Positions 8,628-16,671 of a stretch of 64,000 nt of DNA are shown piece by piece. The notes under the pieces were generated by a model that ran no database searches, had not been told where the DNA came from, and saw only the letters and a program-made list of their open reading frames with translations. The position numbers and the translations under genes were made by a program. How positions within the stretch are numbered: position 1 is the first letter of the stretch; every line of letters begins with the position of its first letter. Source of the DNA: an uncultured Clostridia bacterium. Its GTDB lineage: Bacteria; Bacillota; Clostridia; Oscillospirales; Ruminococcaceae. Location of the stretch: NCBI GenBank assembly GCA_945876755.1, contig CAMCPM010000010.1, positions 24,138 through 88,137 of the forward strand. Direction: 5' to 3'.

Positions 8628-9662
8628 TTACTGTTTAATGGAAATATCATCAAGTGAAAGCGTTGCAACTGCATTAAGGCTTTCGTCGGCACGTCTGCCT
8701 GCAAGATAGTCGTAATATGCCTGACAGCCTATCATTGCCGCATTATCGCCGCAAAGAAACATTGCAGGCATATAAAGCTTGAAGCCGTTTTCCGCACACT
8801 TTTTTTCAAGCAGCGCCCTTACCGCAGAGTTTGCCGAAACGCCTCCCGCAAGTGCAACTGTTTTATATCCGTACTCCTTGGCGGCGTTTATTGTACGCTC
8901 CACAAGAATTTCCGAAATTGTTTTCTGGAAAGCTGCCGCAAGGTCGTTTCTGTTGACGGTTTCCCCTTTCTGCTCTGCGTTGTGGACGATGTTTATCACC
9001 GCAGTTTTAAGTCCCGAAAAAGAAAAATCAAACTCATTTCCCGTAACCTTCGGGTGCGGAAGCTTATAGGCTTCGGGGTTGCCTTCCTTAGCCGCCTTGT
9101 CTATATGCACGCCGCCGGGATATGGAAATCCCAGCACTCTTGCCGCCTTGTCAAAGGCTTCTCCTGCGGCGTCGTCGCGAGTCCTGCCGATAACGCGGAA
9201 TTTCGTGTAGTCCAGCACCTCGATAATGTGTGAATGTCCGCCGCTTGCCACAAGGCAAAGATAAGGCGGTTTAAGCGGCTCGGGGCTGTCCGCGCTTGTA
9301 AGGTAGTTTGCAGCAATATGTCCTGCGATATGATGTGTGGGAATAAGCGGCTTTCCCGTAGCCATTGCCAGTCCCTTGGCAAAGCTTGTGCCCACAAGAA
9401 GCGCGCCGATAAGTCCCGGAGCGTAGGTCACCGCAAAAGCGTCAATATCGTCAAGAGTGCATTTCGCCTCGTCAAGCGCACGGGTAACAACATCGAGAAT
9501 GTTTTCGCAGTGCCGCCTTGAAGCAATCTCGGGAACAACGCCGCCGTACTTTTTATGCTCCTCGATTTGGGAAGCGACAATGTTGGAGTGAATGATTTTT
9601 CCGTCCTCCACGACTGCCGCCGCAGTCTCGTCACAGGAGCTTTCTATTGCAAGAATTTTCAT
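8628..9662 (-). CDS. tsaD: tRNA N6-threonylcarbamoyltransferase TsaD
   Basis: Catalytic subunit that transfers threonylcarbamoyl to A37 of ANN-decoding tRNAs. 344 residues with the ASKHA fold. Visible motifs are ESSCDETAAAVV near the start, the iron-ligand HHIAGHIAAN (HxxxH), ASGGHSHI, DDAAGEAFDKAARVLGFPYP and the C-terminal AGGVSANSAVR and MPAMFLCGDNAAMIG. TsaB and TsaE, its usual partners, are not in the window. RimI is directly upstream, a frequent arrangement. Confidence 0.97.
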   Translation of the reverse strand: MKILAIESSCDETAAAVVEDGKIIHSNIVASQIEEHKKYGGVVPEIASRRHCENILDVVTRALDEAKCTLDDIDAFAVTYAPGLIGALLVGTSFAKGLAMATGKPLIPTHHIAGHIAANYLTSADSPEPLKPPYLCLVASGGHSHIIEVLDYTKFRVIGRTRDDAAGEAFDKAARVLGFPYPGGVHIDKAAKEGNPEAYKLPHPKVTGNEFDFSFSGLKTAVINIVHNAEQKGETVNRNDLAAAFQKTISEILVERTINAAKEYGYKTVALAGGVSANSAVRALLEKKCAENGFKLYMPAMFLCGDNAAMIGCQAYYDYLAGRRADESLNAVATLSLDDISIKQ

Positions 9663-9666
9663 ACTA

Positions 9667-10113
9667 TCATTTCCTTATAAATTTAGTCATCAGCACAGCG
9701 TTTTCTTTCGGGTCGGAGTAGAAATTCTTACGCAGTCCCACACGCTCAAAGCCGTTTTTTTCGTAAAGCGAAATTGCCGCAAGATTGCTTTCACGGACTT
9801 CAAGCCCGACAGTAAAGGCCTCATCGGGAAGCGCTCCGAAAAAGGCTTCAAGAAGTTTTCCGCCGACTCCTTTTCTGCGGTACTCCTCCGCCGTTGCTAC
9901 GCTGTAAATATCGGCGCTGTCGAGAACGTATACGCCTGTTATAAATCCGCAGACCGCACCATCACAGACAGCCGCAAGAGTTACCGCATTTTCCTGAGCA
10001 AGTGCATTTGCAAAAGCCGCCTCGCTCCACGGCTGGGGTATGCTCATACGCTCAATTTCGGCAATTGCGGAAACATCCTCCAAAACCGCTTTTCTTACTA
10101 TTATATCACTCAT
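9667..10113 (-). CDS. rimI: Ribosomal protein bS18-alanine N-acetyltransferase (GNAT)
   Basis: A 148-residue GNAT acetyltransferase with the acetyl-CoA loop in EEYRRKGVGGKLLEA, and EVRESNLAAISLYEKNGFE, typical of RimI. I chose ATG 10113 because AAAAGG precedes it. A TTG at 10128 would lengthen the protein by five residues but has no usable spacing to a ribosome binding site. The start overlaps the dus stop by 8 bp. Its place before tsaD supports the RimI assignment, although the substrate is inferred. Confidence 0.88.
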   Translation of the reverse strand: MSDIIVRKAVLEDVSAIAEIERMSIPQPWSEAAFANALAQENAVTLAAVCDGAVCGFITGVYVLDSADIYSVATAEEYRRKGVGGKLLEAFFGALPDEAFTVGLEVRESNLAAISLYEKNGFERVGLRKNFYSDPKENAVLMTKFIRK

Positions 10114-11083
10114 TGCACCTTTTCGCAACCTCTTCGCAAAGTTCTCTCAAATCGTCCGTACTGCTAAGCTTTCCGCAGCGGTTTCTAAGTCCCGCCGCAC
10201 CCGGCATACCCTTTAAATAATATGCGCACTGCCGCCTTGCCTCGCTCATGCCGATACGTTCGCCCTTGTATTTTACCGCAAGCTCCACCTGCCTGCACAT
10301 CATATCAAGACGTTCGTTAAGCGTCGGCTCAGGCAGTATCTCGCCCGTTTCAAGGTAATGCTTTATCTGCCCGAAAAGCCACGGCTTTCCGTAGCTTCCC
10401 CTGCCTATCATAACAAGGTCGCAACCCGTTTGACGGTACATTTTCGCTGCCGTTTCGGGAGAATTTACATCGCCGTTTCCTATGACGGGAATTTTCACCG
10501 CTTCCTTTACCTGACGAATTATATTCCAATCGGCTTTGCCGTGATACATCTGATTTTTCGTACGCCCGTGTACCGCAACTGCCGCTGCGCCTGCCTGTTC
10601 CATTGCCTTGGCAAACTCAACAGCGTTGACGTTTTGCTCGTCCCAGCCCTTGCGAAATTTTACCGTAACGGGCACGGGTACTGCCTTTGCCGCCGCTTCA
10701 ACGATTTCCGCCGCAAGCCTTATATCCTTCATAAGTGCGCTGCCTGCGCCGTTTCCTGCGACCTTAGGCACGGGGCAGCCCATGTTTATGTCGATAATGT
10801 CGGGGCGGTACTCCATAAGCCGTTTTGCCGCCTCGGCGATAAACTCGGGCTCGCTGCCGAAAAGCTGCAGGGCATAGGGACGCTCGCTTTCCAGAACGGT
10901 GCAAAGCTCCTCGGTTTTGCGGTCGGAATAGCACAAGCCTTTTGCGGAGATCATCTCCGACACCATGTATGCACAGCCGTTTTCCTTGCACAGCGCGCGG
11001 TATGCTCTGTCCGCAACCGAAGCCATAGGCGCAAGCGCCGCCGTTTTTTCAATTTTTACGTTTCCTATGCAGATGTATTCCAA
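10106..11083 (-). CDS. dus: tRNA-dihydrouridine synthase
   Basis: An FMN-dependent enzyme reducing uridine in the tRNA D-loop, 325 residues, DusB-like. Visible motifs are LAPMASVADRAYR (FMN barrel start), DINMGCPVPKVAGNGAGSAL (catalytic Cys in NMGCP), VKFRKGWDE, VHGRTKNQMYHGKADW and IGRGSYGKPWLF. The start is TTG at 11083 with AAAGGAAG seven bases upstream. Which uridine is modified cannot be read from the sequence. Confidence 0.94.
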   Translation of the reverse strand: MEYICIGNVKIEKTAALAPMASVADRAYRALCKENGCAYMVSEMISAKGLCYSDRKTEELCTVLESERPYALQLFGSEPEFIAEAAKRLMEYRPDIIDINMGCPVPKVAGNGAGSALMKDIRLAAEIVEAAAKAVPVPVTVKFRKGWDEQNVNAVEFAKAMEQAGAAAVAVHGRTKNQMYHGKADWNIIRQVKEAVKIPVIGNGDVNSPETAAKMYRQTGCDLVMIGRGSYGKPWLFGQIKHYLETGEILPEPTLNERLDMMCRQVELAVKYKGERIGMSEARRQCAYYLKGMPGAAGLRNRCGKLSSTDDLRELCEEVAKRCNE

Positions 11084-11113
11084 GCAGGTACTTCCTTTCA
11101 GTTCCCGATAAGA

Positions 11114-11216
11114 TTTTTTAATGCGTAATTCGTAATGCTTAATTCGTAATTAATGTGGCACATACCGCTCTTTTTTATCTTAAATTCCGCATTACGCATT
11201 ATATTAAATTCCGATT
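11114..11216. repeat. A+T-rich short repeat cluster with GTAATGCGTAATTCG-like units
   Basis: The 153-bp gap between dus and the next gene contains several forms of TAATTCGTAATGC / GCATTACG in both orientations (for example at 11119-11152 and 11189-11205). A matching 20-bp unit lies at the smc 3' end (16652-16671). The units are partly self-complementary. No gene is seen in the gap. Confidence 0.55.
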
Positions 11217-11236
11217 TACCAACACGCCGTAAATCA

Positions 11237-11746
11237 TCACCGTAATAATATCACAACATCAATTAGAATTGCCCCGATAAGTACGGCGGCGGTAATTTTC
11301 AACGCTCTGCCGCTCATTCTGTCCGTAACGTATTTAGCTACAGGGTGCAGAAGCTTTACCAGAAGCACGCACAGTACCCCTAAAATAAAGCTGCTGCCAA
11401 GAGCTATCCTGCCGTCAAAATTGAACTTCCAGTCATAGTAATCCCAAAGCCGTTCCTCTGTGAAAAAATCCAGCAGATACGATGCAGCAAGCTCGGCGGC
11501 AGTGGTAAGCAGAGTACCGAAAACAAATATTTTCAGCACGCTTTTTTCCTTGCGGAAAATCAGCAGCAAAGCCATTGCACAGAAGCCGTATATCGGGCAA
11601 ATCGGCAGGTGAAGCCAGCCGCGCTCCGCAAATCTTCCCCACACAATTGAAGTGAGAATTGTTTCGTATGCCCAGCCGATAAAGCCGTAAAACACGAACT
11701 CAATCGCAAGCGCCGAAATCGTTTCGGACTTAGCCCTTGGCGTCAT
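11237..11746 (-). CDS. Putative ABC transporter permease, CmpB family (PF06541-type)
   Basis: A 169-residue membrane protein with about five helices. The family-typical stretches FYGFIGWAYETILTSI, RGWLHLPICPIYGFCA and the later DYYDWKFNFDGRIALGSS are present. Proteins of this type are annotated as putative ABC permeases, but no ATPase is adjacent and their role is not established. The gene overlaps the polA 3' end by 17 bp, suggesting coupling to polA transcription. Confidence 0.78.
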   Translation of the reverse strand: MTPRAKSETISALAIEFVFYGFIGWAYETILTSIVWGRFAERGWLHLPICPIYGFCAMALLLIFRKEKSVLKIFVFGTLLTTAAELAASYLLDFFTEERLWDYYDWKFNFDGRIALGSSFILGVLCVLLVKLLHPVAKYVTDRMSGRALKITAAVLIGAILIDVVILLR

Positions 11747-14267
11747 ACCATGTCCTGCCCTTTGAAACGTCGGCGGTAAGCGGAATATCCAGCTTTGCCG
11801 CGCTGCGCATTTCCTCGCCCAGCACCGCCGAGGCGCGCTCTGCGTCCTTTTCGCTTACCTCGATGATAAGCTCGTCGTGTACCTGCAAGATAAGCCGCGC
11901 GTCAAGCTTTTCCGCTTTCAGCCGCTTGTAAACCTTTATCATCGCAATTTTGATTATGTCCGCCGCAGTACCTTGAATAGGAGCGTTCATTGCGGCTCGC
12001 TTGCCGAATGCCTGAATATTCTTGTTGGAATTTTTCAGCTCGGGAATAGGTCTGCGCCTGCCGAACATCGTTACCGCATAACCCTTTTCCTGCGCATCGG
12101 CAACGGTTTGCTCCATAAAGCTTTTAACGCCGGGGTATTTCGCAAGGTAATTCTTGATATATCTGTCCGCCTCGGCAACTGATACGCCGATATCCTTTGA
12201 AAGTGAGAACGCACCAATACCGTAGACAATACCGAAGTTTACCGCTTTTGCCGCACGGCGCATCTCTGATGTGACCATATCCGCAGGCATATCAAAAACC
12301 TGCGCAGCGGTCGCAGTATGGATATCCATGCCCTTGTTGAAGCCGTCCTGCATATTTTTATCACCGCTCATGTGAGAGAGTATACGCAGCTCGATCTGGC
12401 TGTAATCCGCATCAAGAAGCACATAACCCTCCTCGGCAACAAAAAATTTACGCATATTTCTTCCCAGCTCGGTTCGTACGGGAATATTCTGCACATTCGG
12501 CTCGGCAGAGGAAATTCGTCCCGTTCTGGTCTCCGTCTGCTTGAATACCGAATGGACTCTGCCGTCATCTGCAATGACCTTGAGCAGTCCCTCCACATAA
12601 GTTGAATTAAGCTTTGAAAGCTGGCGGTACTGCAAAATCGCGTCAACTATCTCATGCTTGTCGCGGAGATTTTCCAGAACGTCCGCATTGGTGGAGTAGC
12701 CCGTTTTAGTCTTCTTGCCTGCGGGAAGTCCCATTTCCTCAAAAAGCACGACACCAAGCTGTTTTGGCGAACCAATGTTGAACTCGTGTCCTGCCATAAA
12801 ACAAATCTGCTGTTCAAGTCCTGTCATTTCCTCGGTAAGCTTTTCGCCGAACGCCTTTATACCTTCGCAGTCAACACGCACACCGTAATGCTCCATCGAA
12901 GCCAGCACCTCGGTAAGCGGCAGTTCAACCTCGTCAAGAAGCCATGTCATGCCCTGCTTTTCCGTTTCCGCAAGCATTGTGGGGATAAGCGTGTCAAGGG
13001 CGGCAATTTCGGAAAATTCCCCTAAATCCTCATATGTTGGCGAGCCGTACTCGGCGCACATTCTCTCCGTTGTATACTCAGACGAATTTGTGTTTAGAAT
13101 GTACCCAAGAATGTCCGCGTCGGCGGCAATATTTTTAAGTTCTGTGCCGTTTTTGATACAGAAGCGGTACACCGGTTTTGCGTTTGCAGTATACTTTTTG
13201 CACCCCGAAGAAAGAAAATCAAGCTGCATTTTTTTGTCCGAAACGGTGTAGATTTTGCCCTCCGAAATAAGCTGCATTACGCCGTCTTTAATCAGGAAGG
13301 AAGCCTGTTTAAGAGCAGTAATATCCCCCGAAAATTCGCCGCATACCGCATACTCCTTTTTAGTCGGAGCAGCAATTTCCGCCGCCGTTTCGGTTACGGC
13401 AGCAGGCTTGATTTTAAGGCGTTCAAGCAGCTTGAACATTTCAAGCTCTGTAAGCAGCGACGAGATTTTTCCCTCGTCTGCTTCGCCTGTTTTGTACGCC
13501 GAAATATCCGTTTCGATTGGCGCATTTTTTACGATAGTTGCAAGCCACTTGCTCTGCTCCGCATCGGCTTTTCCGGCTTCAAGCTTTGCAAGCACGGACT
13601 TTGTAGCTATTACCGCTCCGCTTTCAAGGGCGGAATAAAGTTCCTCAATGGTGTGATAGTCCTTGATAAGCTGGGTAGCGGTTTTCTCGCCAATACCCTT
13701 AACGCCGCTAATGTTGTCGGAGCTGTCACCCATCAGCGCTTTCAGGTCGATAAGTTCAATTGGCTTGATGCCATAATCCTCGATAAATTTCGCCTCGTCG
13801 TATTTAATCGTACCCTTTGTTGTGTGGAGCATGACTGTCGTTCCGCCGCCGATAAGCTGGAGGGAATCCCTATCCCCAGTGAGAATATAGCACTCGCCGT
13901 TTTCGTCGACGCAAAGCTTTGAAAGCGTGCCGAGAATGTCGTCCGCCTCGTACCCCTCGCACTCGATGACCCTTGTACCCATAGCCTTCAGCAGTTCCTT
14001 TATCATCGGCATCTGCTGTGCAAGCTCGTCGGGCATACCGTGGCGGTTTGCCTTGTAGCTTTCCACAGCTTTATGTCGAAACGTGGGCGCACGCAGGTCA
14101 AAGGCAACAGCTATACCGTCGGGGTGCAATTCGCCGACCATAGCAAGGTAAATATTCATAAAACCCGTCACGGCGTTGGTATAAACGCCCTTTTTGTTGG
14201 ACAGCATTTTTATTCCGTAAAACGCGCGGTTCATAATGCTGTTACCGTCTATGGCAAGCAGTTTCAT
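11730..14267 (-). CDS. polA: DNA polymerase I
   Basis: 845 residues, used in repair and Okazaki-fragment processing. Residues 1 to about 290 are the 5' nuclease (AIDGNSIMNRAFYGIK, EADDILGTL, GDRDSLQL, KALMGDSSDNISGVKGIGEK). The middle lacks the DEDD residues of a proofreading exonuclease, so that domain appears inactive, as in several other Gram-positive Pol I enzymes. The polymerase core has motif A LDADYSQIELRILSH, motif B RRAAKAVNFGIVYGIGAFSL and motif C LQVHDELIIE. ATG 14267 has an AAAGGAG ribosome binding site. Confidence 0.97.
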   Translation of the reverse strand: MKLLAIDGNSIMNRAFYGIKMLSNKKGVYTNAVTGFMNIYLAMVGELHPDGIAVAFDLRAPTFRHKAVESYKANRHGMPDELAQQMPMIKELLKAMGTRVIECEGYEADDILGTLSKLCVDENGECYILTGDRDSLQLIGGGTTVMLHTTKGTIKYDEAKFIEDYGIKPIELIDLKALMGDSSDNISGVKGIGEKTATQLIKDYHTIEELYSALESGAVIATKSVLAKLEAGKADAEQSKWLATIVKNAPIETDISAYKTGEADEGKISSLLTELEMFKLLERLKIKPAAVTETAAEIAAPTKKEYAVCGEFSGDITALKQASFLIKDGVMQLISEGKIYTVSDKKMQLDFLSSGCKKYTANAKPVYRFCIKNGTELKNIAADADILGYILNTNSSEYTTERMCAEYGSPTYEDLGEFSEIAALDTLIPTMLAETEKQGMTWLLDEVELPLTEVLASMEHYGVRVDCEGIKAFGEKLTEEMTGLEQQICFMAGHEFNIGSPKQLGVVLFEEMGLPAGKKTKTGYSTNADVLENLRDKHEIVDAILQYRQLSKLNSTYVEGLLKVIADDGRVHSVFKQTETRTGRISSAEPNVQNIPVRTELGRNMRKFFVAEEGYVLLDADYSQIELRILSHMSGDKNMQDGFNKGMDIHTATAAQVFDMPADMVTSEMRRAAKAVNFGIVYGIGAFSLSKDIGVSVAEADRYIKNYLAKYPGVKSFMEQTVADAQEKGYAVTMFGRRRPIPELKNSNKNIQAFGKRAAMNAPIQGTAADIIKIAMIKVYKRLKAEKLDARLILQVHDELIIEVSEKDAERASAVLGEEMRSAAKLDIPLTADVSKGRTWYDAKG

Positions 14268-14304
14268 AGCTTTATACTCCTTTTATTTTATCCGCAGAAA
14301 GCGG

Positions 14305-14871
14305 TTACTTTACAAAAAATTCTTTCAGCTTTTTCAGAGCAAGTGCCCTGTGGCTGACAGCGTTTTTCTCCTCTGCGGAAAGCTCGGCAAAGGATTTTTC
14401 GCCGTACATAAATATCGGGTCGTAGCCAAAACCGTTAGTACCACGATTTTCGTAACCTATCTTCCCGAAGCATTTTCCCTCGAAATAGCGTTCCCTGCCC
14501 TGCTTGTCAATATAGCAGATGCAGCAGGCAAAATCCGCCGTGCGCTTCTCGTCAGGAACGTCCTTCATTTCCGCAAGCACCTTCGCTTTGCGCTGTCCCT
14601 CTGGAGCGTATCTTGCAGAGTAAATTCCGGGCGCTCCGTTCAAGGCTTCGATTTCAAGTCCGCTGTCGTCGGCAAGAACAGGAAGTCCCGTTAAATCATA
14701 TACTGCTTTCGCTTTCAGGTAAGCATTTTCGGCAAAGGTTTTTCCCGTTTCTTCAACCTCGATATCAGCGCCCGATTCCGCCTGCGAAATGACCTCAATT
14801 CCCGCAGGTTCAAGAATTTCACGGATCTCACGGAGCTTGTTTTTATTGTTTGACGCAAGAATTATTTTCAT
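14305..14871 (-). CDS. rdgB: XTP/dITP diphosphatase (non-canonical purine NTP pyrophosphatase)
   Basis: A 188-residue Ham1/RdgB protein that removes deaminated purine triphosphates from the nucleotide pool. Visible are IILASNNKNKLREIREIL at the start, LADDSGLEIEALNGAPGIYS, and the C-terminal GTNGFGYDPIFM and SHRALALKKLKEF. It lies 3 bp downstream of ftsY and 37 bp upstream of polA. Confidence 0.95.
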   Translation of the reverse strand: MKIILASNNKNKLREIREILEPAGIEVISQAESGADIEVEETGKTFAENAYLKAKAVYDLTGLPVLADDSGLEIEALNGAPGIYSARYAPEGQRKAKVLAEMKDVPDEKRTADFACCICYIDKQGRERYFEGKCFGKIGYENRGTNGFGYDPIFMYGEKSFAELSAEEKNAVSHRALALKKLKEFFVK

Positions 14872-14874
14872 ATA

Positions 14875-16107
14875 TTATTCCTCAGTATCGGTGTCTTCTT
14901 TTTTCTTTTTGCCAAAGGAAATTTCCTTAAACAAAAATCCGAATTTGCCGTTCTTCAAATCCTTTTTCTCCTGCACTTCTTCCTCTGCTTCGGCGGTTTC
15001 CTCTGCTTCCGTTACAGACTCTTCTTCCGCTTCGGGAACGATTTCCTCTGCTTCCGGAGTTGTCTCTGTTTCTTCCGCAATTTCCGTAACAGCCTCTTCC
15101 GTTTCGTGAATTTCTTCGGTAACTTCTTCCGCAAATTCCTCGGGAATATCTTCTTTCTCACCGTCGGTCAGGCGCTCATAGTTGTACTCAAAATCGGTTT
15201 CTGTTTCAAAGAGAGCATCTGCAAAATCTTTTGCATGGAAGTCCTGCAAATCGTCAAGCTTTTCGCCTACGCCCACAAGCTTAACAGGTATGCCAAGCTC
15301 ACGGTGAATGGAAATGATTATGCCGCCCTTTGCGGTGCCGTCAAGCTTTGTGAGGACAATTCCCGTAATTTCCGCAGCCTCGCTAAAAAGCTTCGCCTGA
15401 TTGACCGCGTTTTGTCCCGTTGTTGAGTCCAGAACAAGCAGCGTTTCAAGAGAGCAGCCCTCCGCCTGCTGGTGTACGATACGGCTGATTTTTTTCAGCT
15501 CGTCCATAAGATTTTTCTTGTTGTGGAGACGTCCTGCTGTGTCGCAGATAAGCACGTCCGTCCCCCTCGCCTTTGCCGCAGTTACCGCGTCAAAAACTAC
15601 CGAAGCAGGGTCAGAGCCTTCGGCGTGCTTCACGATATCGACTCCTGCACGCTCCGTCCAAACCTCAAGCTGCTCGATAGCAGCCGCACGGAAGGTATCC
15701 GCCGCCGCAACAAGAACGCTCTTTCCCTCGTTTTTGTAACGTGCTGCAAGCTTGCCGATGGTAGTGGTTTTTCCTGCGCCGTTCACACCAATAACAAGAA
15801 TGACCGCAGGCTTTGCGGAAGTGTCAATACCCTTGTCCTCGCCCAGCATTTCGATGATTATCTCTTTAAGCTCGGTTTTTATTTGAGCAGGGTCGGTAAT
15901 ACCCTTTTCCTTGACTTTTTTGCGAAGCTCGCCGCAGATATCGAGAGAGGTCTCCACACCGATATCGCAGGTGATGAGCAACTCCTCAAGCTCCTCGAAA
16001 AACTCCTCGTCGATTTTTGTAAAAGAATTCATCAGCGATTCAAGCTTGCCCATCATTGAATCCTTGGTCTTTTTCAGACCTGCGGCAATTTTGCTGAAAA
16101 TGTTCAT
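14875..16107 (-). CDS. ftsY: Signal recognition particle receptor FtsY, with acidic tail at the C terminus
   Basis: The SRP receptor GTPase docks ribosome-SRP complexes at the membrane. The N domain (about 1-90) is followed by the G domain with GVNGAGKTTTIGKLAARY, DTFRAAAIEQL, DTAGRLHNKKNL and LTKLDGTAKGG. Unusually, the acidic region that normally precedes NG in FtsY is missing. About 100 acidic residues (roughly 310-400, Glu/Thr/Val repeats) instead follow the G domain, closed by a short basic and aromatic end (KFGFLFKEISFGKKKKE). AAGGAGG precedes ATG 16107, so the N terminus is firm. Confidence 0.95.
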   Translation of the reverse strand: MNIFSKIAAGLKKTKDSMMGKLESLMNSFTKIDEEFFEELEELLITCDIGVETSLDICGELRKKVKEKGITDPAQIKTELKEIIIEMLGEDKGIDTSAKPAVILVIGVNGAGKTTTIGKLAARYKNEGKSVLVAAADTFRAAAIEQLEVWTERAGVDIVKHAEGSDPASVVFDAVTAAKARGTDVLICDTAGRLHNKKNLMDELKKISRIVHQQAEGCSLETLLVLDSTTGQNAVNQAKLFSEAAEITGIVLTKLDGTAKGGIIISIHRELGIPVKLVGVGEKLDDLQDFHAKDFADALFETETDFEYNYERLTDGEKEDIPEEFAEEVTEEIHETEEAVTEIAEETETTPEAEEIVPEAEEESVTEAEETAEAEEEVQEKKDLKNGKFGFLFKEISFGKKKKEDTDTEE

Positions 16108-16167
16108 TGCCAGAACCTCCTTGATTATTTAAATATATAAACTTCTGTTTTTACGAAGAAATAATTC

Positions 16168-16596
16168 TTAGTTCTCATACCTTGAAAGCACCGACAGCAT
16201 TTCTTCAAGTTCCTGCTGCTGATTCGTGAAGCCTGACCCTAAAATCTTAGGGGCGACCTGAAATTTCAGCTTTAAGTCCTTTCTTTCCATCAGAAATACC
16301 GCTTCTATCATATACTGTCCGAAAAGACTTTTATGTATTTTCAGCTTTTTCACAAAACTCATTTCAAAGGCACTTTTTTCGCAATCGCAAAGGAAATATA
16401 GCAAACTCGGAAATCTTGCGGTAAGAAGCCTCCCCCTGTCCGTACAAGCTGCAAATCCGGGAAGCACGTTTCTTGTTCCGACTCCGGCAAAAAAATCCGT
16501 ACGCTTGAAAACGCAATAAACCGAAGCGGTGCAGCTTTCACCCGGCAAAAGCATTGCCGCGAAAGCCTCGTCCATATTCTGCTGATTGAATTTCAT
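16168..16596 (-). CDS. Hypothetical protein between smc and ftsY
   Basis: 142 residues starting MKFNQQNMDEAFAAMLLPGE. The ATG at 16596 has an excellent AAGGAGG ribosome binding site; the frame is open for 15 more codons upstream without one. The protein has no membrane segments and is rich in beta strands (ASVYCVFKR, RLLTARFPSLLYFLCD, MIEAVFLME), ending in a Gln/Glu-rich helix. This could be a PH-like fold, but I do not recognise the family. Confidence 0.7.
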   Translation of the reverse strand: MKFNQQNMDEAFAAMLLPGESCTASVYCVFKRTDFFAGVGTRNVLPGFAACTDRGRLLTARFPSLLYFLCDCEKSAFEMSFVKKLKIHKSLFGQYMIEAVFLMERKDLKLKFQVAPKILGSGFTNQQQELEEMLSVLSRYEN

Positions 16597-16651
16597 TGTA
16601 CGAACCTCCTTGATAGTTGCATTGAATGTTAAGCTGTACAAAACAATTCCG

Positions 16652-16671
16652 AATTACGCATTACGAATTAA
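16652..16671. repeat. Short palindromic repeat unit forming the smc 3' end
   Basis: GAATTACGCATTACGAATTA, related to the cluster at 11114-11216. The final Asn-Ser codons and the TAA stop of smc fall inside it, so the repeat has supplied the end of the coding sequence. Confidence 0.5.
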
